Assembly: GCA_017853785.1 (NCBI GenBank) | Contig: JAFMIX010000015.1 | Coordinates: 1 to 16,628, forward strand | Reading direction: 5' to 3' | Source: Verrucomicrobiales bacterium | GTDB lineage: Bacteria; Verrucomicrobiota; Verrucomicrobiia; Limisphaerales; JAFMIX01 | Length of the DNA: 16,628 nucleotides | Part shown: one piece after another, positions 13,055 through 16,628 of the stretch | Numbering within the stretch: position 1 is the stretch's first letter | Layout of the letters: the number at the start of each line of letters is the position of its first letter | The notes under the pieces: generated by a model | Database searches by the model: none | Told to the model about the DNA's origin: nothing | The model's input: the letters and a program-made list of their open reading frames with translations, nothing else | Made by a program: the position numbers and the translations under genes

Positions 13055-13589
13055 ACAGTTCGCCTCGCTCGTGCAGGCGGGCATTGAAGCCTGGTATCAG
13101 GCTGGGCAAATCGTGGCGCAAGCCGTGGATGAAGATGACGACTTCATTGAAAAGCTGTGCGCCCGACATCCTGAATTCACGCCGGACTTCGTGCGGCGCT
13201 TTGAACAGATTGGGCGCAAGCTCATTCACCCGCGCCTGCTCATCTCCGATGCGCCCGGCTGCCGCCGGCTGGCGCGGCTTGGCTATCCCATACAGGAGCG
13301 CGCCTTGCAGAAAGGAGTGGAGGTGCTGGTGCGCTCCGGCAACGGATGGGACACCATCAACGTGGACGTGGTGAATCTCACCAAGGAGCAGGCGCAACAG
13401 GTATTCGCCCACGACCACGTGCGCAGTGCCGCCGAACAGCGCGCCTACATCGAAAGTCAGCAGACGTTTCGCATGGCGCCGCGCATTGCACCGGAGGAAT
13501 CGTTCATGATCGTGCGAGGGACGCTGGTGGTGAACAAGAGTTGCAGTTTCACCAAGACGGATTTGACCCGCATCCTTAAAACCATGTGA
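13017..13589 (+). CDS. Hypothetical phage protein
   Basis: A 190-aa protein starting at ATG 13017, with no Shine-Dalgarno sequence and a 38-nt overlap with the upstream gene; a later internal start cannot be excluded, but the N-terminal RIEQFASLVQAGIEAWYQAG reads as genuine helix. It has mixed acidic and basic helices to about residue 110 (including RRFEQIGRKLIHPRLLISDA) and a beta-rich C-terminus with MIVRGTLVVNKSCSFTKTDL. It may bind DNA or peptide, but no known family comes to mind. It is followed by the HTH gene with a 2-nt gap from stop to ATG. Confidence 0.65.
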   Translation: MKQNIATTSQRIEQFASLVQAGIEAWYQAGQIVAQAVDEDDDFIEKLCARHPEFTPDFVRRFEQIGRKLIHPRLLISDAPGCRRLARLGYPIQERALQKGVEVLVRSGNGWDTINVDVVNLTKEQAQQVFAHDHVRSAAEQRAYIESQQTFRMAPRIAPEESFMIVRGTLVVNKSCSFTKTDLTRILKTM

Positions 13590-13591
13590 CC

Positions 13592-13798
13592 ATGAACCAC
13601 ACGAAACTGCGGGTGACGAGGAGGGAGGCGATGACGTTGCTTGGCATCAAGTCGCAGGAGACTTTTAGAAAGGTGGTTGACGCGAACCCGCAGGTGTGCC
13701 ATAGGTTGCCGGGCGAGGTTCGGCACAAGTACATTGTGGCCGAGCTGACCAAGATGCTCCGGTCTGTTGTTCCTGGGGAGGGACAAAAGCACCTGTGA
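13592..13798 (+). CDS. Small HTH protein upstream of portal
   Basis: A 68-aa protein. ATG 13592 is taken as start; a GTG at 13586 overlapping the previous TGA is an equally possible start, adding two residues. The core VTRREAMTLLGIKSQETFRK followed by a KYIVAELTKML helix fits an AlpA/excisionase-like winged HTH. Its position just before the portal is unusual for a transcription regulator, so a late regulator or small-terminase-like DNA binder should be considered. Its TGA overlaps the portal GTG (GTGA). Confidence 0.6.
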   Translation: MNHTKLRVTRREAMTLLGIKSQETFRKVVDANPQVCHRLPGEVRHKYIVAELTKMLRSVVPGEGQKHL

Positions 13799-16059
13799 GC
13801 GCAAACACCTTCATTCTCGACAACGGCCGCCCAGACCTTGGGCGGCTTCAATCCGTATTTGGCCGTTGCACGCCGTACCTGCCCGGAGGGCTGGAATGGC
13901 TGGATAACGTCCGCTTCTGCCGCTGGCCGAACCAATCCACCGACGGCAAGAAACACGACATCAGCAACGATCCGAAGGGGGCGGCCGTGCCGTGGAACGG
14001 CGCGAGCGATTGCCGTCCGTTCGTGGTGGATGCGGCGATCCAGGAGCGAGCGGCGATGAAGACGACGTCGTTCTGGCGGGCGATGCTGCGTCCTGGCATG
14101 GGAGGCACGGAAGAAAGCGCCTATGCGGTGGCGTTGGCGGAACATTTGATCGGCTCCGTGCTTTACGACGACCTCACGCGCGAAGTGGAACTCAGTGCGC
14201 AGTATGAGGAACACTACGGCTGGTGCGTGCTGGCGCCGCGGTGGCGCCGCGAGCTGGGGGTGCGCGCGCACGAAGTGACGTTGGAATTCATCGCCAATCT
14301 TGCCACACAAGCTCCCGAAGGTGATCCCCTCCGGCAACTGCCAACCCTCATCCTCGACCCATCGCTCGAAACGCAAGCAGCGGACTACATCCGGGCGTGG
14401 TATCAAACCCAGGTCGTGGCGGCATTGCCGGAGGATCTCCGGGCGAATGCGCCGGAATTGAGCGACAAGACGATCCGCAAGACCGTGCGCGATCTACGCG
14501 CGACGGGCAAAGCCCGAACCCCCCTGCCCTACGTGTGCAAGGACGAGCCGGAGATCGTGGCGCTGAAGCCGTGGGATGAGGTGTTCATTCCGCCGGAGAT
14601 GGTGGATGAACAGACGCTGGTTTTCCAACGAGAGTTCGTGAGCGAGACGGAGCTGCGCGGGCGAATCGTGACGCACGGTTACGACGAGGAGTGGGTGAAG
14701 GCGGCTTGCGAGCGCAAGGGCGTGAGCAGCCCGACGCTGCTGCCCACCGGGACGTTCGGCAATGCGCTGGCGACGTTGGGAGGGACCACGCCGATCCCGA
14801 TGCAGAACCCGATCATCGCGAACACGGACACGGGGTTGGTGGAGGTGATCCATGCGGTGTACCGAGAGCCCGACGAGGACGGAATCCCCTGCATCTACTG
14901 CACCACGTTCCACCGGAGTGTGGGCGGACAGAGCGCAAAGGACGAGGGACTGGCGGCCAAGCATGAGCTGGTGGAGGGGATGCACGGCGAACTGCCTTAT
15001 GTGGCGGGCGTGCGCGAATGGTGGTGCCGGAACATCACCGCCAGCCGCGGCCTGCCCGAAGTCTCCCACACGCATCAGAATTTGATCAAGGGGGTGCTGG
15101 ACGCGACGATCGACCGGATGAGTTTGACCACGTTGCCTCCGGTGAACGTGTATGAGAGCCCGACCGGGACGCAGTACCGGTTTGGGCCGGCGCAGCAGAA
15201 CTACGTGAGGGCCGGACGGGAGCCGCAATTCATGAGCACGCCGACCGGAAGCGGGATGAGCGATGCGCTGAACGTGTACCAGCTGGTGAGGTCGATGGTG
15301 GACAATTATCACGGACTGCTGGCGGCGGATGTGCCGCCGACGCGGATGCAGATGGCGCAGAGCATGACGGTGCAGAGGTTCCTGCTGGTGTGGAGCAAGG
15401 CGATCCAACAGGTTTTGTGCCTGTGCCAGCAGCACATGAAGGATGCGGATTTTGCGAAGATCACCGGGGCGCCCGAGGGCTGGCTGGATGCGCACCGGGA
15501 TGACCGGAGCGTGCTGAAGTGCGAGCTGCATTTCGACGCGCGCGAGCTGGACCCGGAACTGATGATGGAACAGATCAAGGCGGTGAACACGGTGGTGCTG
15601 CCCTCGGACGTGCTGGGGACGGTGCAGCGCGGCAAATGGACGCGGACAATGTTGAGGGCGATCAACCCGGCATGGGCGCGTGAACTGCTGGTGCCGGAGG
15701 CCGAGGCGAGCCAGGCGTTGTTTGAACGGGCGAAGAATGAGGTGATCCAGATGTTCGCCGGCAACCAGCCGCAGTACGTGGACGAGAAGGATCCGACGGC
15801 TGGCGGGCTGTTGCAGTTCACGATGCAGGTGGTGCAGAGCAACCCGAAATACCTGGCGGCGCTGACGGACGAGGCGTTGGTGTCGATGGTGGGACCGCAA
15901 CAGGCGCAACAGCTGGCGCAGCAATTCGCGCAGTTCCGGCAGCCGGACGAGCGGTTCAGCGGGCTGCTGGTGAAGTGGGTGCAGAACCTGAAGTTTGTGG
16001 GGGTGACGCAGCCGAAGAACAAGCAGATCGGCCGGCTGGGGATCGACCCGGAGGGGTGA
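13795..16059 (+). CDS. Portal-like protein
   Basis: A 754-aa protein with GTG start at 13795 overlapping the HTH stop. Supporting features are its position in the packaging module about 1.9 kb after TerL, its size (in the range of long podovirus-type portals), and an N-terminal pattern NGASDCRPFVVDAAIQERAA followed by WRAML and by KPWDEVFIPPE near residue 260, the kind of segments seen in phage portals. Around residues 415-500 lies a section with HTHQNLIKGVLDATIDRM and an N/Q-rich stretch, fitting stem and clip. The C-terminal ~100 residues are helical and Gln-rich (QQAQQLAQQFAQF). It would form the dodecameric DNA entry ring. I assign it by pattern and context, not by a diagnostic motif. Confidence 0.7.
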   Translation: MSANTFILDNGRPDLGRLQSVFGRCTPYLPGGLEWLDNVRFCRWPNQSTDGKKHDISNDPKGAAVPWNGASDCRPFVVDAAIQERAAMKTTSFWRAMLRPGMGGTEESAYAVALAEHLIGSVLYDDLTREVELSAQYEEHYGWCVLAPRWRRELGVRAHEVTLEFIANLATQAPEGDPLRQLPTLILDPSLETQAADYIRAWYQTQVVAALPEDLRANAPELSDKTIRKTVRDLRATGKARTPLPYVCKDEPEIVALKPWDEVFIPPEMVDEQTLVFQREFVSETELRGRIVTHGYDEEWVKAACERKGVSSPTLLPTGTFGNALATLGGTTPIPMQNPIIANTDTGLVEVIHAVYREPDEDGIPCIYCTTFHRSVGGQSAKDEGLAAKHELVEGMHGELPYVAGVREWWCRNITASRGLPEVSHTHQNLIKGVLDATIDRMSLTTLPPVNVYESPTGTQYRFGPAQQNYVRAGREPQFMSTPTGSGMSDALNVYQLVRSMVDNYHGLLAADVPPTRMQMAQSMTVQRFLLVWSKAIQQVLCLCQQHMKDADFAKITGAPEGWLDAHRDDRSVLKCELHFDARELDPELMMEQIKAVNTVVLPSDVLGTVQRGKWTRTMLRAINPAWARELLVPEAEASQALFERAKNEVIQMFAGNQPQYVDEKDPTAGGLLQFTMQVVQSNPKYLAALTDEALVSMVGPQQAQQLAQQFAQFRQPDERFSGLLVKWVQNLKFVGVTQPKNKQIGRLGIDPEG

Positions 16060-16078
16060 GGTAAAATCCGGGCCAATT

Positions 16079-16104
16079 ACCACGAAAGACGCAAACTGCA
16101 CGAA
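16079..16104 (+). repeat. CACGAA-type short repeat
   Basis: ACCACGAAAGACGC and the following CTGCACGAA form a degenerate CACGAA repeat running up to the ATG of the next gene. A reverse-orientation partner (AATTCGTGTTCGTTCGCG) lies at 16431-16448. Such blocks are common as dispersed intergenic repeats in several environmental phyla; here it may replace a normal ribosome site for the 16105 gene. Confidence 0.6.
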
Positions 16105-16362
16105 ATGAACCAACCCGCAACCACGCTCAATCTGGAACTGCTGAAGGCGCGTCTATGGTCGATGGGGTCCGAGGATATTCTTTGGCCTCAACTCATGGCA
16201 TTGCTGGAGGCGTATGCGATGGCGGAGGCACGTGCGGCAGCCAGCCCGGCATTGGACGATGCGGAGGCGCACCGGCTGCGTGGGCGTATGGGGATGTGCT
16301 TCGACCTGAAGCAGGACTTGGAAAAGCTCATGGCCGAGGCGCAGTCGAGCAAGGAGCAATAA
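16105..16362 (+). CDS. Small helical protein of the head region
   Basis: An 85-aa protein with ATG at 16105. It has no clear Shine-Dalgarno sequence, because the upstream bases belong to the CACGAA-type repeat. It is fully helical and acidic, with WPQLMALLEAYAMAEARAAA and a C-terminal coil LKQDLEKLMAEAQSS. It follows the portal in the same direction, so a small head, scaffold-like or chaperone protein is likely, but no family is recognised. Confidence 0.6.
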   Translation: MNQPATTLNLELLKARLWSMGSEDILWPQLMALLEAYAMAEARAAASPALDDAEAHRLRGRMGMCFDLKQDLEKLMAEAQSSKEQ

Positions 16363-16430
16363 AAGAGTTCTGAGAATGCCGGCGGAGAGATGACTGATGC
16401 GGCCCCGTAGGGTGTTCAGGGCACTCCCCT

Positions 16431-16457
16431 AATTCGTGTTCGTTCGCGCAATTCGCG
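16431..16457 (-). repeat. TTCGTG-type repeat, inverse of the 16079 block
   Basis: AATTCGTGTTCGTTCGCGCA followed by ATTCGCG reads on the minus strand as degenerate CGCGAA/CACGAA units, matching in style the plus-strand block at 16079-16104. The two lie inverted around the small gene at 16105-16362, about 350 bp apart. Confidence 0.55.
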
Positions 16458-16497
16458 TAAGACCTTCCCTGATCGCAATTCCTGAATGCGGTAAAGT

Positions 16498-16527
16498 GGT
16501 GCGGTTTGGTGAGGTTTGGTGCGGTTT
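16498..16527 (+). repeat. Decamer tandem repeat GGTGNGGTTT x3
   Basis: Three contiguous 10-mers: GGTGCGGTTT (16498-16507), GGTGAGGTTT (16508-16517) and GGTGCGGTTT (16518-16527). One helical turn per unit means a protein could bind the same face three times, as at iterons or activator sites. They lie about 50 bp upstream of a possible gene start at 16579. Confidence 0.85.
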
Positions 16528-16578
16528 ATGGGAGCGGCCACTTTCTTCCGCCGGTCCCGCGTGATTTAAGTCGTAGCG

Positions 16579-16628
16579 ATGGCAACCGAGTTGCCGTCGT
16601 TTATGACTGCACAAACGAATACACCGGT
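16579..16628 (+). CDS. Possible start of next structural gene, cut by window edge
   Basis: An ATG at 16579 opens a frame to the window end: MATELPSFMTAQTNTP. This looks like the N-terminus of a phage head protein, and the position after the portal is right for scaffold or coat protein. No good ribosome site is seen, and a small hairpin GGCAAC-CGA-GTTGCC (16581-16595) lies inside the first codons, so it could instead be a non-coding structure. Confidence 0.35.
   Translation, partial: MATELPSFMTAQTNTP

Larger units (their letters stand above)
16363..16578. other. Intergenic region with imperfect hairpin and repeats
   Basis: No convincing gene lies here. It holds a possible bulged hairpin from TAGGG (16408-16412) with CCCCTA (16426-16431), which could end the portal transcript, then the TTCGTG-type repeat and a decamer repeat. 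The gap is unusual in an otherwise densely packed genome and probably contains the promoter and leader of the next structural gene. Confidence 0.5.

Noticed and set aside
8360..15500. Very long antisense open frames opposite dnaB, terL and portal (for example 8360-9466, 9127-10545, 10721-11953, 14494-16113)
   Set aside because: Products are His/Arg/Pro-rich low-complexity strings, typical of the antisense of high-GC genes, with no domains.
1..16628. CRISPR array, insertion sequence or complete rRNA/tRNA genes
   Set aside because: No regularly spaced repeats with unique spacers, no transposase, and no rRNA-like sequence were seen on either strand.

Overview
The window looks like part of a temperate double-stranded DNA tailed-phage genome, or a phage caught as a metagenomic contig or unintegrated molecule. 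It carries a tyrosine integrase beside a tRNA-derived attachment site, a divergent early control region, a replication module (winged-helix initiator-like protein, C5 cytosine methyltransferase, DnaB helicase), and a packaging/head module (large terminase, portal-like protein, small head-region protein). GC is high and codons end mostly in G or C. The host is not proven. Dispersed simple repeats (GAAGNNR heptamers, CACGAA/TTCGTG blocks) resemble repeats I associate with Verrucomicrobia/Planctomycetes-type environmental bacteria, but that is only a hint.

Layout. 1-807: a calcineurin-like phosphoesterase, cut by the window edge, running towards a convergent hairpin terminator. 861-2421 (minus strand): a three-gene integration operon (60-aa protein, 56-aa HTH protein, integrase) joined by ATGA overlaps. 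2605-2649: the 3' half of a tRNA-Lys(CTT) gene without its 5' half. Phage-type genes lie on both sides, so it reads best as attP. 2680-3245 (minus): a ribbon-helix-helix (RHH) regulator and a small exported protein. About 3246-3333: the divergent control region, with a recognisable promoter for the rightward genes.

3334-6409 (plus): a tightly coupled early operon of small regulators (RHH, membrane and HTH proteins), a basic protein and the replication initiator-like protein. 6406-10041: methyltransferase, DnaB, a small Cys-motif protein and a small helical protein. 10034-11887: TerL. 11969-13589: three unfamiliar genes, the first two with visibly lower GC than their neighbours, sitting between terminase and portal as a cargo-like block. 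13592-16362: small HTH, portal-like protein and a small helical protein. 16363-16628 is mostly non-coding, with several short repeats and a possible start of the next structural gene.

Nearly all rightward genes overlap by 4-11 nt (ATGA, GTGA, ATGAATGA types), which implies a few long polycistronic transcripts with translational coupling. I did not find a clear undescribed system. The best leads are the attP inside tRNA-Lys, the lower-GC cargo block, the exported protein paired with an RHH repressor next to attP, and the simple repeats, one of which lies inside the replication protein gene.
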